Source: Candidatus Binatia bacterium | Lineage (GTDB): Bacteria; Desulfobacterota; Binatia; HRBIN30 | Length of the DNA: 64,000 nucleotides | Reading direction: 5' to 3' | NCBI GenBank assembly: GCA_026004215.1 | Contig: BPIR01000003.1 | Coordinates: 314,879 to 378,878 of the forward strand | Shown here: piece by piece, positions 9,150 to 19,240 of the stretch | Position numbering within the stretch: position 1 is the stretch's first letter | Layout: every line of letters begins with the position of its first letter | Translations under genes and position numbers: made by a program | The notes under the pieces: model-generated | Told to the model about the DNA's origin: nothing | Database searches by the model: none | Seen by the model: only the letters and a program-made list of their open reading frames with translations

Positions 9150-11379
9150 AGCCTCTACGCTGTGCGAGTTTGGCCGGCCGGTGCGGTTGGAGCACGGGCG
9201 CACCATTTCCGGTAACGATGCGCGCGACGAGTGGCTGTACTACGGCCCGGAGCGCAACTACCGCTTGCAGCAACTGCGTGCTGTGCGGGAGGATGGGACG
9301 ATATTGCAAGCGTTGGCTTACGAATACCAGGCGAGCGGCAAGGTAGTGCGAATTTTCGATGGGGTGTACTCTTCGCCGAGCGAGGCGCCTTCCAACGCGG
9401 CCACACTGGAGCACGACGGGGATGGGGCGACTCAAAAGTGTGAGCCAGAGCCAGATGAACGGGACGTACGCGTTCGACGTGTTGCAGAACCTTACGAGCA
9501 AGGAGGGACAGAATTTTCGGTACCCGGGCACGACGGGGCCGCATCAACCGGGGTCGTTCGCGGGGCAAGGCGTGAGCCACGACGCTAACGGCAACCGCAC
9601 CGGTTGGGGGACTTGGGGCTACGTGTACGACGGTGAAGAGCGTTTGACCGAGGTGCGGCAAAGCGGCACGCCGCGGGTGAGAATGGTGTGGGGACCTGCG
9701 GGCGATCGGGTGGCGAAGGTGGTGAACGGTGTGGCCACGTTGTACGTGGGGCGGTGGATGGAGGTCAGTCCGCGCTTTGTGACCAAGTATTACTACGTTG
9801 GGGAACGTCTGGTGGCCTCGCGGCGCGGGTGGCGCACGGGTGGGGAGAGCTTTTGGGCCAGTGGGAAGAAGCTCTTCGACGTGGCGGGCTTGGGGGAAGG
9901 AAAGCCTGGGGTGGTGGTACGGCTGACCGAGGCAGGGGCGCGGGTGGTGTCGTGGGGTTTGGTGGTGGCCATGGTAGTGGTGTTGCTTTCGCCGCAGCGG
10001 CGGCGGCCCGTAGTGGGGATGCGCCCGCGGGCAGGCAGCGTGGTGGTGTCGGTGGTGATCGTGATGTTTGGGGGCGCGCCGATTCCGGTGTTGGTGGTGC
10101 CGGCGTGGGCGGGTGGTGGCGGAGGGGGCAATCCGCCGCCGCCACCGCCGGGCGCCGACACCATTGGGGTGATGCACTTTCACTTGGATCACCTGGGCTC
10201 CACCCAGATGCTGACGCGCGAGGACGGATCGGTGTTCCGATATGTGCGCTACACTGCCTACGGGCAGGTGCGCGGGAGTTACAATGCCACGGGAGGCGGT
10301 GCCAGCGGCTGCAGCGACCACGAGTTTTGCCGCGAGTTTACGGGCTACGATAGCGAGCCGCGGAGCGGGCTCGCATTTGCCCCGCTGCGCGTGTACCAGC
10401 CGGAGCTGGGGATGTTTCTCACCCACAACCCGGCGCGGCAGTTTGCGAGCCCGTATGCTTATGGTCCGTGGGATCCAGCGAACGGGACCGACCCCACCGG
10501 AGCGGTGTTCGGGCTCGATGTTTTGATTTCCTGGGCGGTGGTGTTGTTGGCGGCGGGTGGCCATCGATGTGGGGGTGCGCACGGGGGATGTGGGGGCAGC
10601 GCTCAAGGCGGGGGCCCTCACGTTCGTGTCGGGGGTGGCCACGGCGGTGGGCGCGTACGCTGGGCTCGGTGTGCTGGCGGCGCATGTGAGTGCGAGCACC
10701 ATGAGTATAGTCAGCAATGTGATGGCGGTGGCGGGCCTGGCCAGTGGCGTCTACGGCGCCGTCGAAGCCGGCCGCAACGGCATGTACGCCTCTGCGGCCA
10801 TCGGTGCCATCCTGCTGGCCGCGGGGGCGTATGCGCTGCGCCGCCAACTGCAGGGTGGCGAGGATAGTGCCGAGGGGACGAACCGCGCTTTTGGTGAAGA
10901 TGGGGGTTGGCGGGCCGGATGTGTCCGGCAACCCTGCGCGCACAGCGGAGACACGACAGCCGCAGTTCCAACTGGCGGATCCGTTAGAGGGAAAGGGACG
11001 TGTAACCGCAACGTTCGGAGAAGCCCGGCCAGGGCACAGTCACGCCGGTCTTGATATCGCTGCACCAAAGGGCACGCGCGTCATATCCGCTGAGGGGGGA
11101 CAGGTCACCCATGCTGGCGTAGGCCGAACAACGGGCGCCAAAGCCTACGGCCTGTTCGTTGATGTCACGCACCCCGATTTGGGGATCAAGACTCGCTATG
11201 CCCACCTGAGCGAGATCGCGCCCGGCATTGCAAAGGGCACCTATGTCTACAAAGGACAGTTGCTAGGGTTCGTGGGGAGTACGGGCCGGTCAACGGGCCC
11301 TCATCTTCATTTCGAGGTAATACTCTTAAACCCCGCGGGCACGCGGGTGGATCCGCGGCCCTACTTACCGGGACGGTGA
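9150..11379 (+). pseudogene. Displaced RHS 3' end with M23 peptidase toxin domain (cassette 1), frameshifted
   Basis: Similarity to the first RHS gene begins abruptly near 9150 (FGRPVRLEHGRT) without a start codon of its own. It continues through the repeats, the membrane-like hairpin and Pro/Gly linker, the core (HLDHLGSTQML, DPTGAVFG) and the pretoxin module. The last 150 residues are an M23 (LytM-type) endopeptidase domain with HSHAGLD and HLHFE, the zinc-ligand motifs of peptidoglycan hydrolases, so the predicted target is the cell wall. The frame breaks near 9400, at about 10550 (two bases fewer than other copies) and at a G5 run (10902-10906; G4 in copy 2). The second copy supplies the uninterrupted reading at two of these places, so the breaks may be consensus errors rather than decay. 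Confidence 0.85.
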
Positions 11380-11386
11380 GCAAGCG

Positions 11387-12978
11387 ATGCTTAGGCCGGA
11401 AGTCACAAGAACTGTCTGCGCTCTGTGTGTTATTGCGATGCAGTCCACGACCCCTGCAATTGGGCTTCAGGCATCCACAGCCGGAACCGATCATGATGCC
11501 GACGGCCGTGCAAAGCCATCTCGGGTTTGCGAGCGTGTGGGCAACGTGGGCTCACCGAACTACAAATGGATTGCCTACCTTCGTCGGGCGGAGTGGGATG
11601 AACCGGGTTACGCGATCCCTTACATGCTGACGGAAGTTTGGCTACGCGAACGCGAAACTGGGGTAGAGCGCCGGATCCTGGATTACACGCGTTTGTCCGT
11701 TAAGTGGACACGCCGGCTCAAGCGAAGCCCAACTATCTTTGGTGTCGCGGGTGGCTTTACGTTTCGTTACATGAGTTGGTCCCCGACTCGAACGCCCTTG
11801 CGTTGGAGGACGCAGGGGACGAGGAGTATTCACGGGGCCCTTGTCGTTATTGATCTCCAGCACGATCGGATACTTGAGGTCGAGGGCATGCTCTGGAGTG
11901 GTCGCCCGATGGCTCGATGGCGGTGGCGTGCAGTGGCAATATGCTGGGGTGTCCGGATGGAATGCTGGTGATTGATCTGCCCAGCGGCAAAGTGAAGCAT
12001 CTATTCCCGAAGCTTCGAATCGAGGATTACGGGTGGCACAGTACCACTGCTCTGGCATTCAAGGCGTTCCGCGAAGGGAGAATGGGATGGTGGAAGTATG
12101 AGCCGGCCAGAGGCGAGGGAGTGATAACTGCCCTTGATGTTGGCGCCCTCGATGTGGAATCGGTGGAGCCTGTGCAAGTATGGTGGCCGCCCCAGCCTGG
12201 CAAGCCTCGCCGGTGTGAAGCGGTACTTTCAGTGGCGCCGGCTGGGATGGCAGAGCCATCTCGGGTTTGCGAGCGTGTGGGCAACGTGGGCTCACCGAAC
12301 TACAAATGGATTGCCTACCTTCGTCGGGCGGAGTGGGATGAACCGGGTTACGCGATCCCTTACATGCTGACGGAAGTTTGGCTACGCGAACGCGAAACTG
12401 GGGTAGAGCGCCGGATCCTGGATTACACGCGTTTGTCCGTTAAGTGGACACGCCGGCTCAAGCGAAGCCCAACTATCTTTGGTGTCGCGGGTGGCTTTAC
12501 GTTTCGTTACATGAGTTGGTCCCCCGACTCGAACGCCCTTGCGTTGGAGGACGCAGGGGACGAGGAGTATTCACGGGGCCTTGTCGTTATTGATCTCCAG
12601 CACGATCGGATACTTGAGGTCGAGGGCATGGCTCTGGAGTGGTCGCCCGATGGCTCGATGGCGGTGGCGTGCAGTGGCAATATGCTGGGGTGTCCGGATG
12701 GAATGCTGGTGATTGATCTGCCAGCGGCAAAGTGAAGCATCTATTCCCGAAGCTTCGGATCGAGGATTACGGGTGGCACAGTACCACTGCTCTGGCATTC
12801 AAGGCGTTCCGCGAAGGGAGAATGGGATGGTGGAAGTATGAGCCGGCCCAGAGGCGAGGGAGTGATAACTGCCCTTGATGTTGGCGCCCTCGATGTGGAA
12901 TCGGTGGAGCCTGTGCAAGTATGGTGGCCGCCCCAGCCTGGCAAGCCTCGCCGGTGTGAAGCGGTACCCTGGCGCTAG
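11387..12978 (+). pseudogene. Exported beta-propeller-like protein, predicted immunity to M23 toxin; internally duplicated and frameshifted
   Basis: The gene begins 7 bp after the M23 stop with a signal peptide (MLRPEVTRTVCALCVIAMQS). The repeated domain contains YMSWSPDSNALALEDAG, LVVIDLQHDRILEVEG, ALEWSPDGSMAVACSG and GMLVIDLPSGKVKHL. These W-SPDG blades are typical of WD40/TolB-like propellers. A 740-bp segment (11514-12253) is repeated directly after itself, so a read-through product would hold two propeller domains and end KPRRCEAVPWR. The first copy lacks one C at 11781-11784 and one G in the GGCATGG context, and the second lacks one C at 12721, so no copy is intact as given. A periplasmic partner fits a wall-degrading toxin. 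The immunity role is inferred from position. Confidence 0.6.
11514..12978 (+). repeat. Nested 740-bp direct repeat inside the propeller gene
   Basis: AGCCATCTCGGGTTTGCGAG occurs at 11514 and 12254, and the following 700+ bp are near-identical. The same nested pair occurs in unit 2 at 14233 and 14972 (period 739). The nesting implies that the internal duplication came first and the 2.7-kb unit was copied afterwards. Confidence 0.9.
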
Positions 12979-13226
12979 CTGAGCTAGGCGGCGTTGAGCT
13001 TGCTCGTTTAGAGCAGACGACGTATTCCGCGGCCTGAACTTTCCCTCTGTGTGCCCAAAGTCTTTAGGACAGGGAGGGCCGTCGGGGTTCTGGGACAATA
13101 CGAGTCGTCTTCGCACGGCCCTATCTCGGCCGCTGTTGCGGTGACGGCCAGTGCAAGCGGGGTTGGATGGGCAATGGTGTTCGTTTGACGACGTATGGGG
13201 CGGGACCCCGCGACCGCGTTCAGGTT

Positions 13227-14097
13227 CGATGTTTTGATTCCCTGGGCGGTGGTGTTGTTGGCGGCGGCGGTGGCCATCGACGTGGGGGTGCGCACGGGGG
13301 ATGTAGGGGCGGCGCTCAAGGCGGGGGCGCTCACGTTCGTGTCGGGGGTGGCCACGGCGGTGGGCGCGTACGCTGGGCTGGGTGTGCTGGCGGCGCATGT
13401 GAGTGCGAGCACCATGGCCATTGTCAACAACGTGCTGGCCGTGGCGGGCCTGGGCAGCGGCGTCTACGGCGCCGTCGAAGCCGGCCGCAACGGCATGTAC
13501 GCCAGCGCCGCGGTTGGCGCGCTGCTACTCGCCGCGGGGGGCGTATGCGCTGCGCCGCCAACTGCAGGGTGGCGAGGATAGTGCCGAGGGGACGAACCGC
13601 GCTTTTGGTGAAGATGGGGTTGGCGGGCCGGATGTGTCCGGCAACCCTGCGCGCACAAGCGGAGACACGACAGCCGCAGTTCCAACTGGCGGATCCGTTA
13701 GAGGGAAAGGGACGTGTAACCGCAACGTTCGGAGAAGCCCGGCCAGGGCACAGTCACGCCGGTCTTGATATCGCTGCAACCAAAGGGCACGCGCGTCATA
13801 TCCGCTGAGGGGGGGACAGGTCCACCCATGCTGGCGTAGGCCGAACAACGGGCGCAAAGCCTACGGCCTGTTCGTTGATGTCACGCACCCCGATTTGGGG
13901 ATCAAGACTCGCTATGCCCACCTGAGCGAGATCGCGCCCGGCATTGCAAAGGGCACCTATGTCTACAAAGGACAGTTGCTAGGGTTCGTGGGGAGTACGG
14001 GCCCGGTCAACGGGCCCTCATCTTCATTTCGAGGTAATACTCTTAAAACCCCGCGGGCACGCGGGTGGATCCGCGGCCCTACTTACCGGGACGGTGA
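13227..14097 (+). pseudogene. Second copy of pretoxin module + M23 peptidase domain (cassette 2), frameshifted
   Basis: Compared with cassette 1 this copy lacks the RHS repeats and core and begins at the pretoxin module (VLIPWAVVLLAAAVAIDVGV). The hydrophobic module is open until a G6 run at 13536-13541 (G5 in copy 1). A further extra A near 13657 and further indels break the M23 part, but GHSHAGLDI and the following segments are recognisable across frames. It has no start of its own, so on its own it should be silent. It may serve as donor sequence for exchange with the expressed RHS tip, an inference from how orphan rhs ends behave in other bacteria. Confidence 0.8.
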
Positions 14098-14104
14098 GCA
14101 AGCG

Positions 14105-15695
14105 ATGCTTAGGCCGGAAGTCACAAGAACTGTCTGCGCTCTGTGTGTTATTGCGATGCAGTCCACGACCCCTGCAATTGGGCTTCAGGCATCCACGCCG
14201 GAACCGATCATGATGCCGACGGCCGTGCCAAAAGCCATCTCGGGTTTGCGAGCGTGTGGGCAACGTGGCTCACCGAACTACAAATGGATTGCCTACCTTC
14301 GTCGGGCGGAGTGGGATGAACGGGTTACGCGATCCCTTACATGCTGACGGAAGTTTGGCTACGCGAACGCGAAACTGGGCGTAGAGCGCCGGATCCTGGA
14401 TTACACGCGTTTGTCCGTTAAGTGGACACGCCGGCTCAAGCGAAGCCCAACTATCTTTGGTGTCGCGGGTGGCTTTACGTTTCGTTACATGAGTTGGTCC
14501 CCCGACTCGAACGCCCTTGCGTTGGAGGACGCAGGGGACGAGGAGTATTCACGGGGCCTTGTCGTTATTGATCTCCAGCACGATCGGATACTTGAGGTCG
14601 AGGGCATGGCTCTGGAGTGGTCGCCCGATGGCTCGATGGCGGTGGCGTGCAGTGGCAATATGCTGGGGTGTCCGGATGGAATGCTGGTGATTGATCTGCC
14701 CAGCGGCAAAGTGAAGCATCTATTCCGAAGCTTCGAATCGAGGATTACGGGTGGCACAGTACCACTGCTCTGGCATTCAAGGCGTTCCGCGAAGGGAGAA
14801 TGGGATGGTGGAAGTATGAGCCGGCCAGAGGCGAGGGAGTGATAACTGCCCTTGATGTTGGCGCCCTCGATGTGGAATCGGTGGAGCCTGTGCAAGTATG
14901 GTGGCCGCCCCAGCCTGGCAAGCCTCGCCGGTGTGAAGCGGTACTTTCAGTGGCGCCGGCTGGGATGGCAGAGCCATCTCGGGTTTGCGAGCGTGTGGGC
15001 AACGTGGGCTCACCGAACTACAAATGGATTGCCTACCTTCGTCGGGCGGAGTGGGATGAACCGGGTTACGCGATCCCTTACATGCTGACGGAAGTTTGGC
15101 TACGCGAACGCGAAACTGGGGTAGAGCGCCGGATCCTGGATTACACGCGTTTGTCCGTTAAGTGGACACGCCGGCTCAAGCGAAGCCCAACTATCTTTGG
15201 TGTCGCGGGTGGCTTTACGTTTCGTTACATGAGTTGGTCCCCCGACTCGAACGCCCTTGCGTTGGAGGACGCAGGGGACGAGGAGTATTCACGGGGCCTT
15301 GTCGTTATTGATCTCCAGCACGATCGGATACTTGAGGTCGAGGGCATGGCTCTGGAGTGGTCGCCCGATGGCTCGATGGCGGTGGCGTGCAGTGGCAATA
15401 TGCTGGGGTGTCCGGATGGAATGCTGGTGATTGATCTGCCCAGCGGCAAAGTGAAGCATCTATTCCGAAGCTTCGGATCGAGGATTACGGGTGGCACAGT
15501 ACCACTGCTCTGGCATTCAAGGCGTTCCGCGAAGGGAGAATGGGATGGTGGAAGTATGAGCCGGCCAGAGGCGAGGGAGTGATAACTGCCCTTGATGTTG
15601 GCGCCCTCGATGTGGAATCGGTGGAGCCTGTGCAAGTATGGTGGCCGCCCCAGCCTGGCAAGCCTCGCCGGTGTGAAGCGGTACCCTGGCGCTAG
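14105..15695 (+). pseudogene. Second copy of the exported beta-propeller-like predicted immunity gene
   Basis: It repeats 11387-12978, again with an internal duplication (14233 and 14972). Here the C5 run before GACTCG (14499-14503) is intact, so the blades YMSWSPDS to GMLVIDLPSG read through. Both halves, however, have CTATTCCG where unit 1 has CTATTCCCG, which switches frame after KHLF and leads to an early stop. Unit 1 keeps the longer reading there (FPKLRIEDYGWHSTTA, then WWKYEPARGEGV). An intact protein can only be reconstructed by combining copies. Confidence 0.6.
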
Positions 15696-15944
15696 CTGAG
15701 CTAGGCGGCGTTGAGCTTGCTCGTTTAGAGCAGACGACGTATTCCGCGGCCTGAACTTTCCCTCTGTGTGCCCAAAGTCTTTAGGACAGGGAGGGCCGTC
15801 GGGGTTCTGGGACAATACGAGTCGTCTTCGCACGGCCCTATCTCGGCCGCTGTTGCGGTGACGGCCAGTGCAAGCGGGGTTGGATGGGCAATGGTGTTCG
15901 TTTGACGACGTATGGGGCGGGACCCCCGCGACCGCGTTCAGGTT

Positions 15945-16830
15945 CGATGTTTTGATTCCCTGGGCGGTGGTGTTGTTGGCGGCGGCGGTGGCCATCGACG
16001 TGGGGGTGCGCACGGGGGATGTAGGGGGCGGCGCTCAAGGCGGGGGCGCTCACGTTCGTGTCGGGGGTGGCCACGGCGGTGGGCGCGTTACGCTGGGCTG
16101 GGTGTGCTGGCGGCGCATGTGAGTGCGAGCACCATGGCTATCGTCAACAACGTGCTGGCCGTGGCGGGGCTGGCCAGCGGCGCCTACGGCGCCGTCGAAG
16201 CTGGCCGCAACGGCATGTACGCCAGTGCTGCGGTGGGGCGCGCTGCTGCTCGCCGCGGGGGCGTATCGGTTGTTGGGAGGACGGCGCTCGGCGGCTAACG
16301 GCCAAGCGACACTGGGTGGTGACCAGCCACCTCGTGATCTCAACGAAAGAGAGAAAGAAATCCTCAGAGCTGCCGTTGGAGATGACGTGGACTGGAGCAA
16401 GGTGAAGTTGGACGAAGGCTTCAGGGGCGAGCGCTTCGCTAGAGGGCAGGTGCGCTCGGATTTCGAGATCAATGTCGAATCAGGATATTCAGGTCTCGAC
16501 GATCCAGATCGGTACGCGCTACTGACCCACGAAGGGACGCACATCTGGCAGCGGCAACAGGGGCGACTGAATAACTTCGGTGGAGCGATGCGACACCTCT
16601 GGTCTTGGCTCACCCATTTTGGGGATTCCATTGCAATTTACCGGGTGGACCGTGGATTCCGTGGCAGTTTCTGGGAACTCAACTTCGAGCAGCAAGCGGC
16701 GGTGGTGGGGGACTGGGTGGAGTTCAACTTAAGTCCGATACCACCTGCCGTGGGATCGGAGACAGGTCTTCCACCGGTGATGCTGGAGCGCCTTTATCTG
16801 GAGTTTCGCTATGGGCCGCGTCCGTTTTAG
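15945..16830 (+). pseudogene. Third pretoxin module fused to HExxH zincin toxin domain (cassette 3); N-terminal module frameshifted
   Basis: The pretoxin module carries extra bases relative to the other copies: a longer G run near 16027, an extra T near 16089, and GGGGCGCG near 16235. Downstream the frame is open to the stop at 16830. The unique domain contains ALLTHEGTHIWQRQQGR (HEGTH at 16528-16542), a zincin metallopeptidase motif of the HExxHxWQ type seen in RHS and related toxins. SFWELNFEQQAAVVGDW, further on, could supply the glutamate ligand. The domain is about 170 residues. The next gene overlaps its last 20 bp, the usual coupling of toxin and immunity genes. Confidence 0.7.
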
Positions 16831-17368
16831 AGCAGCACTGAGCACTTGGGTGGGCTGCATCGTCCTGCTTGCGGTCGTCGCAGGATGTGGCGGGTGTGTG
16901 CCAACCTACGATTGCCGGGTATGGAAGGAGAGCGGGAGGGTCGTGATCGAGATTGACGGGGGCCGGTGGTGGGGACAGCCGTGGCGAATCCAGCTTCACC
17001 GTTTCAAGCCTCGCGACCCACAGAATCGAGATGGGCTAGTCTACTACGGGAGGGATACGGACCTCGTGCTCGTGCTCGAAGAGAAAGATAGCCGCTGGAA
17101 GTTCCTCCGTCCGGCGGCGCGTTTTTTCTACGGAGAAGTTCCCCCAGCCTACAACGCGATCGAAGGTCCGAAACCGCTTGACCGCGATGCTTATTATAAA
17201 TTGTCTCCCTGCAGCACCGGCAGCTTTTTTTACCTCGATGCTCAGGGGCAAGTGCGCGAGGCGACCTGGCTGGAGATTCTGGAGCGGCTGGGGTACGAGG
17301 AGGAGCTACAGAATTACAAGAGGAATCTAACGGCGACAGCGACGTTACTCCCGGAGGAGTACCGCTAG
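16811..17368 (+). CDS. Lipoprotein, candidate immunity protein for the zincin toxin
   Basis: The ATG at 16811 lies inside the end of the toxin frame. The 185-residue protein has a lipoprotein signal (VGCIVLLAVVAGC), then a domain rich in aromatic and charged residues (GRWWGQPWRIQLHRF, KDSRWKFLRPAARFFYGE, ATWLEILERLGYEEELQ). I do not recognise the family. Outer- or inner-membrane anchoring suggests that it neutralises a toxin acting in the periplasm. The immunity role is inferred from overlap and export signal. Confidence 0.65.
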   Translation: MGRVRFRAALSTWVGCIVLLAVVAGCGGCVPTYDCRVWKESGRVVIEIDGGRWWGQPWRIQLHRFKPRDPQNRDGLVYYGRDTDLVLVLEEKDSRWKFLRPAARFFYGEVPPAYNAIEGPKPLDRDAYYKLSPCSTGSFFYLDAQGQVREATWLEILERLGYEEELQNYKRNLTATATLLPEEYR

Positions 17369-17422
17369 TGAGGGGGGATTACCGTCAGGGCTGTTTGGCT
17401 TACGCCGTCCTCCGCGAGTTGA

Positions 17423-18205
17423 ATGAGCCCACCCGCGAGGGCCTCGGCGGCTGCGACGCACGTCAGTGCAACGGCGATGGAGACGGTGACCAACGTGCTG
17501 GCCGTGGCGGGGCTGGCCAGCGGCGGCTACGGTGCCGTCGAAGCTGGCCGCAACGGCATGTACGCCAGTGCTGCGGTGGGCGCGCTGCTCCTCGCCGCGG
17601 GGGCGTATGCGCTGCGCCGCCAACTGCAAGGTGGGGAGGAGGCCAGCGGCGGGAGCAGCGGGGAAGGCAGCCAGGGTGGCGGGATACAGTATGCTCAGGC
17701 GGACACCGGAACGATGAGCGACGCCGGCGGACGGGCTGCGGTGCGCGCACGCCAGGAAGGGGGTGCAGTTGTGATCGAGTACGACGACGGGACCCTGGAA
17801 GTGCGATCCGGTGGCACGGTTTCTTGGCGGACCAACAATCCGGGGAATTTGCAGGCAGGGCCCTTCGCTCGCGGGCACGGGTCCATCGGCGAGTTTGCAA
17901 ATGATGACCGCCACAGGATTGCCGTCTTCCCCAACGAAGCGGCGGGTCAGGCAGCGCTGGAAGCACGGCTGACCACACCGCCTTGCACTCGTTACACACT
18001 CGATCTTGCGATTGAAAACTGGGCTCCGCCGCCGCACAACCCGACAGATAGATATCAGGCGTTTGTCACCCGCCAACTGGGAGTTAGCGGCTCCACGAGA
18101 TTGAACTCCCTGACTCCTTCGCAAATCCGAACGCTCGCGGATGCCATACGTAAATTCGAAGGTTCGAGGCCGGGTCGAGTGGTGGTACTACCAGGACGGA
18201 CGTAA
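17423..18205 (+). CDS. Truncated pretoxin module + muramidase-like toxin domain (cassette 4)
   Basis: The frame is intact and has an ATG (MSPPARASAAATHV), but the RHS-derived part starts in the middle of the pretoxin module (VTNVLAVAGLASGGYGAVEA). The unique part (about residues 80-255) contains SWRTNNPGNLQAGP, IAVFPNEAAGQAALEA, LAIENWAPPPHNPTDRYQAF and LTPSQIRTLADAI. This resembles phage-type structural lysozyme domains, in which NNPGN, a FAVF-like strand and a Y-APP-N-T-Y motif recur. Predicted activity is peptidoglycan cleavage. Whether the short frame is translated alone is unclear because no strong ribosome-binding site precedes the ATG. Confidence 0.6.
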   Translation: MSPPARASAAATHVSATAMETVTNVLAVAGLASGGYGAVEAGRNGMYASAAVGALLLAAGAYALRRQLQGGEEASGGSSGEGSQGGGIQYAQADTGTMSDAGGRAAVRARQEGGAVVIEYDDGTLEVRSGGTVSWRTNNPGNLQAGPFARGHGSIGEFANDDRHRIAVFPNEAAGQAALEARLTTPPCTRYTLDLAIENWAPPPHNPTDRYQAFVTRQLGVSGSTRLNSLTPSQIRTLADAIRKFEGSRPGRVVVLPGRT

Positions 18206-18207
18206 TC

Positions 18208-18651
18208 ATGAGAATTTTGCCCAAAATTCTAGCTCTTGTTGTCGTGGTGGCACTGAGTCCAATCGCTGCACATGCTCGGACTCGGGATAAGTGGCTTTCA
18301 TATTACCCCGCAGTGGTGGAGCTCACGGGCACGTTGCGCATCGTACCTATGTTCGGACCGCCGAATTACGGAGAGAACCCCGAATCCGACAGCAGGTTGA
18401 AGGTTCCAGTCTTGGATCTGGTCAGCCCGATCAACGTGCGCGGGGATCCGAGCAGTAATATAAATTCCCAGTCTTTCCGGGGACTGACGCGCGTTCAACT
18501 GGATTGCTATACGGTTGAAATGCGTAAGAGAATCAACGATCTTGCAGGAAGCGAAGTGGTTGTTGTAGGGTCTCTCTTCCAAGCAATCACAGCGCGCCAC
18601 TACACGCCGGTTGTTTTGTTTGTGGAGGAAATCCGGCGTGCGGATCGGTGA
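18208..18651 (+). CDS. Secreted DUF4431-like protein, candidate immunity to the muramidase toxin
   Basis: It starts 2 bp after the toxin stop. The 147-residue product has a cleavable signal peptide (ILALVVVVALSPIAAHA). The mature part has VVELTGTLRIVPMFGPPNYG, LVSPINV, TRVQLDCY, VVVVGSLFQAITARHYTPVV and LFVEEI. These spacings match DUF4431-type domains (LTGTL, GPPNY, a closing G-LF-A-T-H-T-V motif). A periplasmic inhibitor next to a lysozyme-like toxin is coherent. The family match is from memory of the motif pattern and was not checked against a database. Confidence 0.65.
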   Translation: MRILPKILALVVVVALSPIAAHARTRDKWLSYYPAVVELTGTLRIVPMFGPPNYGENPESDSRLKVPVLDLVSPINVRGDPSSNINSQSFRGLTRVQLDCYTVEMRKRINDLAGSEVVVVGSLFQAITARHYTPVVLFVEEIRRADR

Positions 18652-19240
18652 AGCGGCGTCGCTTCTCTTATCCCGATAGCTTCGGCCCGTTGAGCAATGA
18701 CCGATGCTCTGGGTCCCTCGGCGTGGAAGGCCAGTGCGTGGTGATCGAGTTCGTCCATCCCAAGTTCGTCGGTTCGAGAGTGTACTGCCTGTGCGCGGGA
18801 GCGCAAATGTAAGAACGGGTAACGGCTCCAACGAAATCTGGCGTCCAGGTGGCGAGGGCCCGCCGGGGCGCCGTAGGCACAGTCTTTCGACGGTGCCACA
18901 TTGTGCGATTCAAGTATGGCCTTCAGCGCTTTCCTAGAGATGTGTGGTCGAAACAGCACGGAGGAACGTCTCGATCGTGCAATTTGGGCGGTGATTGGAC
19001 TGGATCTGCGCAACTGCTTCCAAGGGAAGGTTGAGTCGAGTGCACTCAGAGGCGGGATGGTGCGAGCAATTGCGAGCCGGCACAAGTGCCGGTGTGACAT
19101 TTCCCGCCACAGTTTTGGGGGCACGGTTGCTCAGCGCCTGGTCTCGGGCGTGCTGGCCGCGAGCCCGAGCGTGGGCAGTGTGCTCATAGAGGCGCGCAGC
19201 GTGCCTGGGTGTTTCTCGGAGGCCGCGACACGATGAGCTT
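18652..19240. other. Gene-poor junction between cassettes 4 and 5
   Basis: Open frames here lack recognisable motifs. Similarity to the RHS core resumes only at about 19292. The stretch may be decayed toxin or immunity DNA. Confidence 0.4.

Larger units (their letters stand above)
10519..13226 (+). repeat. Tandem repeat unit 1 (about 2.7 kb): pretoxin + M23 + propeller gene + spacer
   Basis: This block starts at the GATGTTTTGATT that opens the pretoxin module and is repeated almost base for base at 13227-15944. Differences are mostly single-base changes in homopolymers. It ends in a 248-bp spacer (12979-13226) that contains no recognisable gene and is repeated after unit 2. Confidence 0.9.
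13227..15944 (+). repeat. Tandem repeat unit 2 (about 2.7 kb)
   Basis: This is a near-identical copy of 10519-13226, including the terminal spacer (15696-15944). A third, partial unit begins at 15945 and diverges within about 350 bp into a different toxin. That places the 3' edge of the pretoxin module as the point where toxin identity changes. Confidence 0.9.

Noticed and set aside
10519..15944. Direct repeats considered as a possible CRISPR array
   Set aside because: Repeat units are 740 bp and 2.7 kb long and coding, without short repeats or unique spacers; no cas gene is present.
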